DNA of 39,379 nt from an uncultured Pelagibacteraceae bacterium (GCA_902556285.1 CACDWD010000002.1:1-39379), one strand, 5' to 3'. Shown: positions 22,614-30,631, numbered from the stretch's first letter. The notes: a model not told the origin generated them from the sequence alone. Numbers and translations are program-made.

Positions 22614-24242
22614 ATGTATTTAAAAAAAATTAATTTTTGGTTTTTAAGTTCTTTATTGGTATCAATTTTTGTTGCTATACCAATTGTTACTGTATTTACT
22701 AGTTTTTTTGAGGATACATCAAATTATTATCAAATTCTAAAAGATACCTTTTTATTTGAATATATTTTTAATTCACTAGTTTTGCTGATTAGTGTTTTAG
22801 TTTTAACTTTTTTAATTGGAACCAGTACGGCTTATTTAGTTTCTTTTTATAAATTTCCTTTTAGTAATTTTTTTAAGTGGGCACTTATATTATCTTTTGC
22901 TGTACCTCCTTATATTTACGCATATTCATTGACAGCTTTCTTTGAAAATTATGGAACTTTATATTCAATATTGAAAAATTTGTTTGGAGAGGCAAATTAT
23001 AATCAAAGTATTCCAAAGTTTGATGGTCTGATAGGGGCTGTACTTTCTCTATCTTTTTCACTATTTGCTTATGTTTATATTCTCTCAAGAGCATCATTTC
23101 AGTATCAATCTCAAAATTTAATTGATTTAGGTAGAAATTTAGGATTTTCAAAAGCAAAATCCTTTTATTCCTTAATTTTACCTGCCGCTAGACCAGCAAT
23201 TGTTGCAGGTCTTTCTCTAGTTGCGATGGAAACTTTAGCCGAATTTGGGGCGGTTGATTTCTTTTCTATAAATACTTTAACAACAGGTATTTACAATTCT
23301 TGGATTACATTTGATGACTTAGCTTTCTCAAACAGGATATCTTTTTTTCTTCTTTTATTTATTTTTGCAATATTTATTTTGGAAAATTTATCTAGAAAAA
23401 AGGCAAGATATCACGCCAATACTAAAGGTGGATTTAAACAAAAAGAAAAAATTCAACTATCAGGAACTAAAGCATTTTTTGCGTTCTCAATTTGCTTCGT
23501 AGTTTTTTTCTTAAGCTTTTTATTTCCACTAAGTCAAATGCTTTATTGGACATTAAAATTTCCTGAAAATCTTTTTGATATTCCAGTATTAACTTTAACA
23601 TTAAACACTTTGTACTTAGTGTTATTATCAAGCATAGTTTTAATAATTTTTTCTTTAATTTCTAATTATGGAAATAGAGTTTCTAAAAATAAAACTTTAA
23701 ACGCTTTATCTACTTTATCTATTTCTGGTTATGCAATTCCAGGAGTAATTTTAGCAGTGGCATTTATAACTTTTATTGCTTGGTTTGATGACAATGTTGT
23801 AAAAGCACTAGGTTTTTTATCTATTAAAAAAATGTTTATTGGTTCTATTCTAGGACTTGTCTTAGTTTATTTTGTAAGATTCTATTCTTTAGCTTTTAAT
23901 GGAATAAAATCTGGTTATGAAAAAATAAATATTTCTGTTGATGAAAGTTCATATTTACTTGGTTACTCTAAAAAGAAAACTTTTATGAATATTCATGTAC
24001 CTTTCTTAAGAAATTCTCTTTTATTTGTTGGAATACTAATTTCTTTAGAAATAATAAGAGAATTGCCAATCACTTTGATTTTAAGACCTTTTAATTTTGA
24101 AACATTTGCAACTACAGCTTATATATCTGCTTCAGAAGACTTATTAGAAGCCGCAGCTGTTCCTTCATTATTTTTAATTTTAATTGCAACTCTATTTATA
24201 ATGCTTACATCTAAATATATACTGAGGGAAAATGAGCGATAG
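22614..24242 (+). CDS. fbpB: Ferric iron ABC transporter, permease (FbpB type)
   Basis: The ATG at 22614 is preferred to an in-frame TTG at 22596, which lies inside the hairpin arm, because AAAAGGG sits 7-12 nt before the ATG. The 542-aa product has about 12 membrane segments arranged as two homologous halves, each with an EAA-type cytoplasmic loop: Asn-Leu-Gly-Phe-Ser-Lys...Pro-Ala-Ala-Arg-Pro-Ala in the first half, and Leu-Leu-Gly-Tyr-Ser-Lys...His-Val-Pro-Phe in the second. This fused two-domain permease is characteristic of FbpB/SfuB ferric transporters. The 3' end overlaps the ATPase gene by 11 nt. Confidence 0.9.
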   Translation: MYLKKINFWFLSSLLVSIFVAIPIVTVFTSFFEDTSNYYQILKDTFLFEYIFNSLVLLISVLVLTFLIGTSTAYLVSFYKFPFSNFFKWALILSFAVPPYIYAYSLTAFFENYGTLYSILKNLFGEANYNQSIPKFDGLIGAVLSLSFSLFAYVYILSRASFQYQSQNLIDLGRNLGFSKAKSFYSLILPAARPAIVAGLSLVAMETLAEFGAVDFFSINTLTTGIYNSWITFDDLAFSNRISFFLLLFIFAIFILENLSRKKARYHANTKGGFKQKEKIQLSGTKAFFAFSICFVVFFLSFLFPLSQMLYWTLKFPENLFDIPVLTLTLNTLYLVLLSSIVLIIFSLISNYGNRVSKNKTLNALSTLSISGYAIPGVILAVAFITFIAWFDDNVVKALGFLSIKKMFIGSILGLVLVYFVRFYSLAFNGIKSGYEKINISVDESSYLLGYSKKKTFMNIHVPFLRNSLLFVGILISLEIIRELPITLILRPFNFETFATTAYISASEDLLEAAAVPSLFLILIATLFIMLTSKYILRENER

Positions 24243-25293
24243 TTATTTAGAGATTAAAAATGTTGATTTCACTATAGGTGGAAAAATTAAAGTCAAGAAT
24301 GCATCTTTTGCGATTGAAAATGAAGGAGAGACTTTGTGTATTCTTGGTCCTTCAGGAATTGGAAAAACTACAATACTTAGAACTATAGCTGGTTTAGAAA
24401 AAATTGATAAAGGTTCAATAAAATTAAACGGAAAATTATTATCCTCTAAAGATCAAAATGTTGAACCTGAAGATAGAAACATATCTTTAGCTTTTCAGGA
24501 CAACAGTTTATTTCCTCATTACACAGTTGAAAAAAATATTTTATTAGGCGCTGAGAGAAATAAAGGAAAAAGAAAGAAAAAGCTTAGTTTTAAAGAGATT
24601 GTAGATTTTCTTGATATAGAAAAAATATTACCAAAATATCCTCATGAAATTAGTGCAGGGGAGGCGCAAAGAGCGTCACTAGCAAGATCGCTATTAACAC
24701 AGCCTGACCTTTTACTTTTAGATGAGCCGCTATCTAATGTAGACCAAAGTTTTAAAGAAGAAATTCAAGTAAGATTAAAAAAAATATTAAGTAAATTAAA
24801 AATTACAACAATAATAGTTACTCATGATTCTTACGAAGCTTTTTATCTTGGTACCAAATGTGCAATTATATTAGATGGTCAAATTAAACAGTTTGACGAT
24901 CCTTATAATGTTTATCATTTTCCAAACTCAGTCGAAGTAGTAAATTTTTTAAATCGTGGAATATTAATCCCAGCAAAAGTAACAGGAGAAAATTCGTTGG
25001 AAAATGAAGATCTTGGAACAATTAAAGGTAATTTTATTAAGCATTATCCAAAAGGTTCTAAGGTACAACTTTTATTACAGCCAGAAGACCTTGAGCACGA
25101 TGATAAAAGTAATCTAAAGCTAGAAGTAGTAGATCGAAAATTTAGAGGAACAAACTTTATCTATACTTTAAAGACCAACAGCGATTTATTAATACCAGTT
25201 TTTGTTCATTCCCATCACGAACATCAACATGAAGCTGACGAAAAGTTTGGAATTAAAAGACCGATTAATATTGATCACATAGTTTGTTTTTAA
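24232..25293 (+). CDS. fbpC: Ferric iron ABC transporter, ATPase (FbpC type) with histidine-rich tail
   Basis: The 353-aa ATPase has Walker A Gly-Pro-Ser-Gly-Ile-Gly-Lys-Thr (39-46), a Q-loop Phe-Gln-Asp (88-90), a signature reading Ser-Ala-Gly-Glu-Ala in place of the usual Ser-Gly-Gly-Gln (141-145), Walker B Leu-Leu-Leu-Leu-Asp-Glu-Pro (160-166) and an H-loop Val-Thr-His-Asp. A TOBE-like regulatory domain follows from about residue 240. Residues 326-334 read His-Ser-His-His-Glu-His-Gln-His-Glu, an unusual metal-binding-looking patch close to the C-terminus. It energises the permease encoded upstream, whose gene overlaps it by 11 nt. Confidence 0.92.
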   Translation: MSDSYLEIKNVDFTIGGKIKVKNASFAIENEGETLCILGPSGIGKTTILRTIAGLEKIDKGSIKLNGKLLSSKDQNVEPEDRNISLAFQDNSLFPHYTVEKNILLGAERNKGKRKKKLSFKEIVDFLDIEKILPKYPHEISAGEAQRASLARSLLTQPDLLLLDEPLSNVDQSFKEEIQVRLKKILSKLKITTIIVTHDSYEAFYLGTKCAIILDGQIKQFDDPYNVYHFPNSVEVVNFLNRGILIPAKVTGENSLENEDLGTIKGNFIKHYPKGSKVQLLLQPEDLEHDDKSNLKLEVVDRKFRGTNFIYTLKTNSDLLIPVFVHSHHEHQHEADEKFGIKRPINIDHIVCF

Positions 25294-25305
25294 TAAAACA
25301 AGCAA

Positions 25306-25992
25306 ATGCTTACTAAAAAACAATTATTTACTCGAGGGATGTTGGATATTTCTCCACATATGCTCTCAGTAATTCCATTTGGAATAATTTGTGGTGCAAT
25401 CGGGGTTGAACTTGGATTTCATCCGTATTTAGTCTACGCAATGTCTTTCATCATTTTTGGAGGAGCTTCACAGATAGTATTTTTGCAGTTGTTATCAGGA
25501 GGAGCATCTAGTTTAGTAGCGGTTGCTTCTGTTGGTATTATAAATTCGCGACACTTATTATATGGAGCAGTTTTATCTGAATATTTAGAAAAATTATCTT
25601 TTATTAAAAAATTGTTAATTTCATATGTAGTTGTTGATCAAGGCTTTGCTGAATCTAATAAATTTTTCAAAAAAAATAGAAGTGAAGAATTTTTACATTA
25701 TCATTTAATTGGTACTGGTTGCACAATGTGGGTTTGTTGGCAAATTGCAACCTTATCAGGTATTGTTTTAGGATCATTTGTTCCAGAGGAACTTGGATTA
25801 AAATTTGCAATTCCTCTAACGTTTATAGCAATTGTTGTTCAGGATTTAAAAAAATTAGATCATGTAATTGTAATGATTACTTGTGGTTTAAGTTCACTGT
25901 TATTTTTTGATGCTCCATTTAAATCCTACATAATAATTTCACCCATAATTGCTTTATTTGTAGCTGCACTATTGTTGAGGTTAAAAAAATGA
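25306..25992 (+). CDS. azlC: AzlC family branched-chain amino acid permease, large subunit
   Basis: The 228-aa membrane protein has five to six hydrophobic segments. AzlC landmarks are Ile-Pro-Phe-Gly-Ile-Ile-Cys-Gly near the N-terminus, Phe-Gly-Gly-Ala-Ser-Gln (about 51-56), Asn-Ser-Arg-His-Leu-Leu-Tyr-Gly, and Asp-Gln-Gly-Phe-Ala. With AzlD it forms a two-component exporter for branched-chain or related amino acids in the inner membrane. It follows the iron ATPase by 12 nt and overlaps azlD by 4 nt. Whether it is transcribed from the iron promoter is unclear. Confidence 0.88.
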   Translation: MLTKKQLFTRGMLDISPHMLSVIPFGIICGAIGVELGFHPYLVYAMSFIIFGGASQIVFLQLLSGGASSLVAVASVGIINSRHLLYGAVLSEYLEKLSFIKKLLISYVVVDQGFAESNKFFKKNRSEEFLHYHLIGTGCTMWVCWQIATLSGIVLGSFVPEELGLKFAIPLTFIAIVVQDLKKLDHVIVMITCGLSSLLFFDAPFKSYIIISPIIALFVAALLLRLKK

Positions 25993-26306
25993 CCCTTACT
26001 TCAATTATTTTTGCTGGAATATTAACCTACCTTACTAGAATGACTATGATCGCTTTAATAAGTAGAGATATGTTGGGAGATAAAATTAAAGCAGTGTTGG
26101 AATATGTTCCTTCTGCAGTATTCCCAGCAATAATATTTCCAGGAATATTTATAAATGATTTTGGAGCTTTTATAGAAATAAATGATCCTAAAATTTTTGG
26201 AGCATTAGTTGCTGTAATTGTAGGTTATTTTTCAAAAAATATTATTGCAACAATTTCAGCTGGATTAGTTTCTTATTGGTTTTTAATATTTTTTGTCTTT
26301 AGTTAG
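25989..26306 (+). CDS. azlD: AzlD family small subunit of amino acid exporter
   Basis: The 105-aa protein has about four membrane segments and the AzlD pattern: Thr-Tyr-Leu-Thr-Arg near residue 13-17, Leu-Glu-Tyr-Val-Pro-Ser-Ala-Val-Phe-Pro-Ala-Ile-Ile-Phe-Pro (37-51), and a C-terminal Val-Gly-Tyr-Phe-Ser-Lys-Asn. The ATGA overlap with azlC supports co-translation of the two subunits. The 3' end overlaps the convergent metallo-hydrolase gene by 8 nt. Confidence 0.88.
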   Translation: MTLTSIIFAGILTYLTRMTMIALISRDMLGDKIKAVLEYVPSAVFPAIIFPGIFINDFGAFIEINDPKIFGALVAVIVGYFSKNIIATISAGLVSYWFLIFFVFS

Positions 26307-26982
26307 CACCTAACTTAATATTTCTACTTACATTGATATCTATTAATTGTGGTTTTGCTAAATTAAGATTTGACATAAGCTCAACATATTCATCAACATT
26401 TTTAACCTGCAATCTTGGGTTAAATTTTTTTTCATTACCAATTGTACTAGATTCTTTACCGTTATAATCATGACCAGGATATAAAATGGTGTCCTCAGGT
26501 AATTTTAACAATCTATTAAAGATTGAATTATAAGCATCTTTTGAACTTCCATTTTGAAAATCTGTTCTACCGGTGCCATTAATTAAAAGAGTATCTCCTG
26601 AAAATAAACAGTTATCCATTAAGAAACTATAACTGTCAGAAGTATGACCAGGTGTATACATCGCTTTGATTTCTATTTGATCAATTTTTATTATTTCATC
26701 GTCTTTTACTTTAATTTCGACAGCATCAGCAGGGGTATGTTCCCCCATTAGTGTATAGCAATTTGTTGCTAGTTTAAGTTTACTTGCACCAGTTACATGG
26801 TCAGCATGTATATGTGTATCTATTACTTTAACTAACTTTAAATCTAATTCGTTTAGTAGATTTATATAGCTTTCAACATTTTCAATTACAGGATCAATTA
26901 TTACAGCTTCTCGGCCTTTACCAGATGCAATTATGTAAGTGTAAGTTGATGATTTCGTGTCAAAAACTTGCTTAAAGATCAT
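26299..26982 (-). CDS. ETHE1-like persulfide dioxygenase (metallo-beta-lactamase fold)
   Basis: This 227-aa protein has the beta-lactamase-fold metal motif Thr-His-Ile-His-Ala-Asp-His (His57, His59, Asp61, His62), His113 in Pro-Gly-His-Thr, Asp130 in Ser-Gly-Asp-Thr, and a final Tyr-Pro-Gly-His-Asp-Tyr. The Gly-Arg-Thr-Asp-Phe-Gln segment (138-143) and the Asn-Pro-Arg-Leu sequence mark the ETHE1/SdoA branch and not glyoxalase II. These iron enzymes oxidise glutathione persulfide to sulfite during sulfide and thiol detoxification. That would suit a cell fed on DMSP-derived sulfur. No rhodanese domain is fused. It diverges from the cytochrome c gene across a 55-nt gap. Confidence 0.82.
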   Translation of the reverse strand: MIFKQVFDTKSSTYTYIIASGKGREAVIIDPVIENVESYINLLNELDLKLVKVIDTHIHADHVTGASKLKLATNCYTLMGEHTPADAVEIKVKDDEIIKIDQIEIKAMYTPGHTSDSYSFLMDNCLFSGDTLLINGTGRTDFQNGSSKDAYNSIFNRLLKLPEDTILYPGHDYNGKESSTIGNEKKFNPRLQVKNVDEYVELMSNLNLAKPQLIDINVSRNIKLGAN

Positions 26983-27037
26983 GACTTAAAGTAACACATG
27001 TACTTGTTATAATAAATCAAATATCCATATTACCCAT

Positions 27038-27472
27038 ATGGTTAAACATATTTTATTTATTATTGTTTTCTTTACATTCAGTTTTTCAAATACAGTAAGT
27101 GCCCACAATCATTTTCCCATAACTACTGATTCTAAACTCATGATTGAAAGAGGTAAAATTGCATATGAAAAAAATTGTGTTTCTTGTCATATGATTAATT
27201 TAGCTGGTGCTGAAAACTGGAAGAGTATGGATGAAGATGGGCATAGAAAAGCTCCTCCCCTAAACGGAACAGGTCATACTTGGCATCATGATGATAAAAC
27301 TTTACATGCAATAATTAAATATGGATTAGCAAAATTAGTAAAAAATTACGAAGGTAAAATGATAGGATTTGAAGATCAATTATCTGATAAAGAAATTGAT
27401 AGTATATTGGCTTATGTAAAGTCCTTTTGGCCTATTGATAAGTATGAATATCAAATTAATATGAGTAAGTAA
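27038..27472 (+). CDS. Periplasmic class I c-type cytochrome
   Basis: The 144-aa product has a signal peptide to about residue 22 (Val-Ser-Ala). A single haem site Cys47-Val-Ser-Cys50-His51 follows, and Met108 in Gly-Lys-Met-Ile-Gly is the likely axial ligand. The middle region is histidine-rich (Gly-His-Thr-Trp-His-His-Asp-Asp, about 79-86), which could bind copper. A C-terminal helix Ile-Asp-Ser-Ile-Leu-Ala-Tyr-Val-Lys is typical of this class. It would shuttle electrons in the periplasm. The DUF4396 gene follows after only 2 nt, so the pair is probably one transcription unit. Confidence 0.9.
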   Translation: MVKHILFIIVFFTFSFSNTVSAHNHFPITTDSKLMIERGKIAYEKNCVSCHMINLAGAENWKSMDEDGHRKAPPLNGTGHTWHHDDKTLHAIIKYGLAKLVKNYEGKMIGFEDQLSDKEIDSILAYVKSFWPIDKYEYQINMSK

Positions 27473-27474
27473 TT

Positions 27475-27912
27475 ATGACAGCAACTACATTTCATTGGTC
27501 TTGTAGACATACTTGGAAAAGAAGCGCAAAAAATACAGCTTGGTGTGTAATTGGTTGTGCAATTGGAGATTTTGGAACAATATTATTTTTTCAATTAACT
27601 CAAATTCCTTTTCCAGTTTTAGGAATAATGATTTTAGCAATCATTAACGGATTGATCACAAGTATTATTTTAGAAACAATAATTTTAATGACACAAAATT
27701 TTAATTTTGTTAACGCATTCAAAACAGCTTGTGGTATGAGCTTAATATCAATGATCAGCATGGAAATCATGATGAACTTGACTGACTATGTGTTAACTGG
27801 AGGTGCAATTTTAACGTGGTGGGTGGTGCCAATAATGTTGATTGTAGGTTTTTTAACTCCTTGGCCTTATAATTATTGGAGATTAAAAAAATTTGGAATT
27901 GCTTGTCATTAA
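27475..27912 (+). CDS. DUF4396-like integral membrane protein
   Basis: The 145-aa protein has about four membrane helices. The N-terminal segment His-x-Trp-Lys-Arg-Ser-Ala-Lys-Asn-Thr-Ala-Trp-Cys followed by Gly-Cys-Ala-Ile-Gly-Asp-Phe-Gly fits DUF4396. A methionine-spaced helix (Cys-Gly-Met-Ser-Leu-Ile-Ser-Met-Ile-Ser-Met-Glu-Ile-Met-Met) could coordinate a soft metal such as Cu(I). No function is established for the family. Its tight coupling to a His-rich cytochrome c suggests a respiratory or copper-handling role, which is inference. It converges on cytochrome b561 with 2 nt between stops. Confidence 0.75.
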   Translation: MTATTFHWSCRHTWKRSAKNTAWCVIGCAIGDFGTILFFQLTQIPFPVLGIMILAIINGLITSIILETIILMTQNFNFVNAFKTACGMSLISMISMEIMMNLTDYVLTGGAILTWWVVPIMLIVGFLTPWPYNYWRLKKFGIACH

Positions 27913-27914
27913 GA

Positions 27915-28442
27915 TTAAAGAATTCTCTTTAATAAATTGTCTCCAAAAAATAGTTTGTGAATAATAACAGCACTTATATGAATTATAATTAAACCTATAA
28001 GAGTATAATTTGAAAGAATATGAATTTCATAAAACTGATCTGCTAAATCAAAATTTTCCTTAATTTGAATTTCTCTAAAAATTATTGTTAATGTTTCCCC
28101 ATTAAATAATTTTTTTAATATTCCTGAAATTGTTATTGATAAAATAGCAATATATAAAAGCACATGATTCATCTTTGCTAGAAACCTTTGTCCTTTAAAA
28201 ATACTTGGATCTAATTTTGGAGTTGGGTTAAGTATATTATTTATTAACCTTATTATTATTATATAAAAAATAGTTAAACCTAATGTAACGTGTATATCTT
28301 CTATGGTTATTCTTTGTTCACCAAAATCTAAATCTACTAGATAAAAACCTAAAGGTATTTGTATGAATAGAATAGCTGCGCTGAGCCAATGTAACACCTT
28401 TGAGATAATGCCATATTGAGTTATGGTGTTTGTTACATGCAT
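27915..28442 (-). CDS. Cytochrome b561 family membrane protein
   Basis: The 175-aa protein has four hydrophobic helices and the histidines expected for two b-haems: His18 in Lys-Val-Leu-His-Trp, His51 in Asp-Ile-His-Val-Thr-Leu-Gly, a His in Met-Asn-His-Val-Leu-Leu-Tyr, and histidines in the last helix (Ile-Ile-His-Ile-Ser, Ile-Ile-His-Lys). It would move electrons between the quinone pool and a periplasmic partner, most simply the cytochrome c-prime encoded divergently. Its start codon shares the ATGCAT hexamer at 28437-28442 with that gene. Confidence 0.87.
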   Translation of the reverse strand: MHVTNTITQYGIISKVLHWLSAAILFIQIPLGFYLVDLDFGEQRITIEDIHVTLGLTIFYIIIIRLINNILNPTPKLDPSIFKGQRFLAKMNHVLLYIAILSITISGILKKLFNGETLTIIFREIQIKENFDLADQFYEIHILSNYTLIGLIIIHISAVIIHKLFFGDNLLKRIL

Positions 28443-28904
28443 TATTTATTAAACCACATTACTAAATTTATTAAAATTATTTTATTATCAGTTTTAAGCG
28501 TATTTTTCGTCTCATCTTCCAATGCTGAGTTGACAGTTGAAGATATTATTAAAAGTAGACAAGCATTATTTAGTAAAAACTATAGTACAGCTAAAAGGGT
28601 TCAGGCTTTCTCTTCAAAAGGAGACTTTGAAAAAGCAAAAAAACTTATGATTGAAATGAGTGAAAATTATAAAGTTTTGATAGATCTATTTCCTGAAAAT
28701 ACTCAAGAAGGTTTTGATACTGAAGCTTTACTGACAATTTGGGATGAAAAAGAAGACTTCAATGCATTAATGCAAAAAGCCTCTGATGATATGATAAAAC
28801 TTGTCTCTGTAATCGAGGATGCAGATGATATTAGAGGCACATTAACTAAATTTATGTGGAGTAACTGTAAAGCCTGCCATAATAGGTTTAGAGAAGAACA
28901 TTAA
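28437..28904 (+). CDS. Cytochrome c-prime family protein
   Basis: The ATG at 28437 is chosen over an in-frame TTG at 28416. It gives 155 aa with a signal peptide ending at about Ser-Asn-Ala30. The mature part is a four-helix bundle pattern with Glu-Asp-Ile-Ile-Lys-Ser-Arg-Gln and a C-terminal haem site Cys144-Lys-Ala-Cys147-His148 four residues before the end of the last helix, as in cytochrome c-prime. These proteins bind NO or act as small electron carriers. Pairing with a cytochrome b561 gene is common. Start codons of the two genes lie on opposite strands of one hexamer, so each promoter must lie within the other's coding region. Confidence 0.85.
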   Translation: MHYLLNHITKFIKIILLSVLSVFFVSSSNAELTVEDIIKSRQALFSKNYSTAKRVQAFSSKGDFEKAKKLMIEMSENYKVLIDLFPENTQEGFDTEALLTIWDEKEDFNALMQKASDDMIKLVSVIEDADDIRGTLTKFMWSNCKACHNRFREEH

Positions 28905-28917
28905 TTGCTAAGTTAAA

Positions 28918-29445
28918 ATGATACCTCAAAAGGTTAAAGAGCATATTGAAGAATATATTAGCCAGGAGGTTTATGTTCAGGTAGCTATAATTAAGGGCAA
29001 AGAAAAGGTTTCAACAGAAACAGCTATTGATAAATATTTTAACACAAATCACTTTAGAGATTTTTCAGAAGGTAAACCTTATTTTCATTTCATTGATGGA
29101 TTAAGAGATAAATGCCTTGGAAAACTTAAAGATTCTCCTATGAGAGATAAGGCAACAGAGGACGAAACTATTAAATTATTGCAGAAAAAATTAAATGATT
29201 TAACTGATGATGAGCTTGAAGACACGTATTGGGAAATAGAAACAGGAGAATTTTTTTCAGGAGAGCAAATAAAAGAATTAGAAAAAAATTGCAGTGAATT
29301 AATTAAAGAGCTTAATCTTTCAAATAAAAACAAAAAAGAAGTTAAAAAAACTATCATGAGTTTTTGTGAAAAATATGAAAAATTGTGTCAAAAAAAATAC
29401 CCAGAAGCTCCACTTCCACTAGAAATATTAAAATCAGTAAATTAG
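28918..29445 (+). CDS. Hypothetical acidic, helix-rich protein
   Basis: The 175-aa protein has no signal peptide or membrane helix. It is rich in Glu, Lys and Leu, with predicted long helices and coiled-coil-like spacing from about residue 85 to the end, and four cysteines at separated positions. Segments such as Tyr-Phe-His-Phe-Ile-Asp-Gly and Tyr-Trp-Glu-Ile-Glu-Thr-Gly-Glu are distinctive, but I do not recognise the family. It starts 14 nt after the cytochrome c-prime stop and is followed by two hairpins at 29452-29524. Codon use is like that of the neighbours. Confidence 0.7.
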   Translation: MIPQKVKEHIEEYISQEVYVQVAIIKGKEKVSTETAIDKYFNTNHFRDFSEGKPYFHFIDGLRDKCLGKLKDSPMRDKATEDETIKLLQKKLNDLTDDELEDTYWEIETGEFFSGEQIKELEKNCSELIKELNLSNKNKKEVKKTIMSFCEKYEKLCQKKYPEAPLPLEILKSVN

Positions 29446-29761
29446 TTTTTAAAGGGTTCGCTCTTTAAGTGTATACCTAAAGAGCTCCCTTGTATTGCCT
29501 CTTTGGTATTATAATCCGTAGAGGAATTTATTTTCGTTATATTTTTCAAATGAAAAGCTGTTCAGCTAAGTATCAGGTGGTGAAAGTATTAACATAAACC
29601 TCCTTCTATAAAAAAGGTAATTATAATTTATACAATTTCAATTAATTTATTTTAATTTTGTGCAAATTTATTTATTGAATACAACCTATGCCTTTGATAA
29701 ATTCTCGATATTCAGTTAACTTAAATTTTTCATTAATCATCAAAATAACTTTTATTAAAAA
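29446..29761. other. 316-nt intergenic stretch with two tandem hairpins
   Basis: The left part holds two stem-loops. Hairpin 1 spans 29452-29491 (AAGGG and CTCTTTA arms, 10-nt loop, small internal loop). Hairpin 2 spans 29498-29524 (CCTCT and GG arms with a 2x2 internal mismatch, 9-nt loop). No U-run follows hairpin 1, so simple termination is doubtful. The rest is AT-rich. It contains a perfect reverse-strand AAGGAGG box (about 29600-29607) before a nine-codon ORF, and on the plus strand a 25-codon ORF at 29688-29765 ending in an ATGA overlap with the next gene. I see no tRNA or recognised riboswitch. Confidence 0.5.
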
Positions 29762-30631
29762 ATGAAAATAGCATTTATTGGCACAGGTTTAATGGGCTAT
29801 CCAATGGTAAAAAATCTTGTTCAAAATAAATTAAAGGTAAATGTTTATAGTAGAACTATTGATAAGGCAAAACCATTAGAAAAATATGGTGCAAAAGTTT
29901 TTAATTCATTAAGTGGAGCTATTAAAAACGTTGATATTATTATTACAATGTTGACTGATGATCGTGCTGTTCACAATGTTTTAGGAAGCAAAGAATTTCA
30001 AAATACAATAAAACCTTCATCTGTTGTAATTGATATGTCTTCTGTTAATCCTAAAACTGCAATTAAATATTTCAAATTATTAAAAGATAAAAAAACTAAT
30101 TTTTTAGATGCACCAGTATCTGGTGGAACAATTGGAGCAAAAGAAGGAAGTTTAGCGATAATGGTCGGGGGTAATAAAAAAATTTTTGATAAAATTTTTC
30201 CTATTTTGAAAGTTTTAGGAAACCCAACATTAGTTGGGCCTGTTGGTAGTGGTCAAATAGCTAAACTTGCTAATCAAATTATTGTTGGAATAACTATTGG
30301 AGCAGTAGCAGAGGCAATTTTTTTATGTGAAAAAACAGGGGTTGATGCGAATAAATTTATTAAAGCATTATCGGGGGGCTTTGCTGATGGAAAAATACTC
30401 CAAAATCATGGGAAAAGAATGATAGATAAAGACTTCTCCCCAAAAGGGAAAGTCTCAACTCATCTTAAAGATATGAACAATATTTTAAATTGTGCGCATG
30501 AGTTCAAAATTAAGTTGCCAATTTCAAATTTAATTAAAAAGATGTTTAAATCATTGGTAGATCAAGGTCATTATAATGATGATCACAGCGCTTTGTATAA
30601 AGAAATAAAAAAGATAAATAATAATTTATAA
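29762..30631 (+). CDS. 3-hydroxyisobutyrate dehydrogenase-like NAD(P)-dependent beta-hydroxyacid dehydrogenase
   Basis: The 289-aa protein has an N-terminal Rossmann motif Gly-Thr-Gly-Leu-Met-Gly (7-12), the substrate signature Asp-Ala-Pro-Val-Ser-Gly-Gly (116-122), and the catalytic Lys168 in Gln-Ile-Ala-Lys-Leu-Ala-Asn-Gln. A C-terminal helical domain follows. It belongs to the family of hydroxyisobutyrate, tartronate-semialdehyde and related reductases and would interconvert a 3-hydroxyacid and its semialdehyde. Substrate choice (valine catabolism or glycerate/glyoxylate metabolism) cannot be read from sequence here. The 3' end overlaps the convergent dioxygenase gene by 6 nt. Confidence 0.87.
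   Translation: MKIAFIGTGLMGYPMVKNLVQNKLKVNVYSRTIDKAKPLEKYGAKVFNSLSGAIKNVDIIITMLTDDRAVHNVLGSKEFQNTIKPSSVVIDMSSVNPKTAIKYFKLLKDKKTNFLDAPVSGGTIGAKEGSLAIMVGGNKKIFDKIFPILKVLGNPTLVGPVGSGQIAKLANQIIVGITIGAVAEAIFLCEKTGVDANKFIKALSGGFADGKILQNHGKRMIDKDFSPKGKVSTHLKDMNNILNCAHEFKIKLPISNLIKKMFKSLVDQGHYNDDHSALYKEIKKINNNL

Noticed and set aside
29452-29491. Classic Rho-independent terminator after the acidic hypothetical gene
   Set aside because: The stem is interrupted and no run of T follows, so it is reported as a structured element and not as a terminator.
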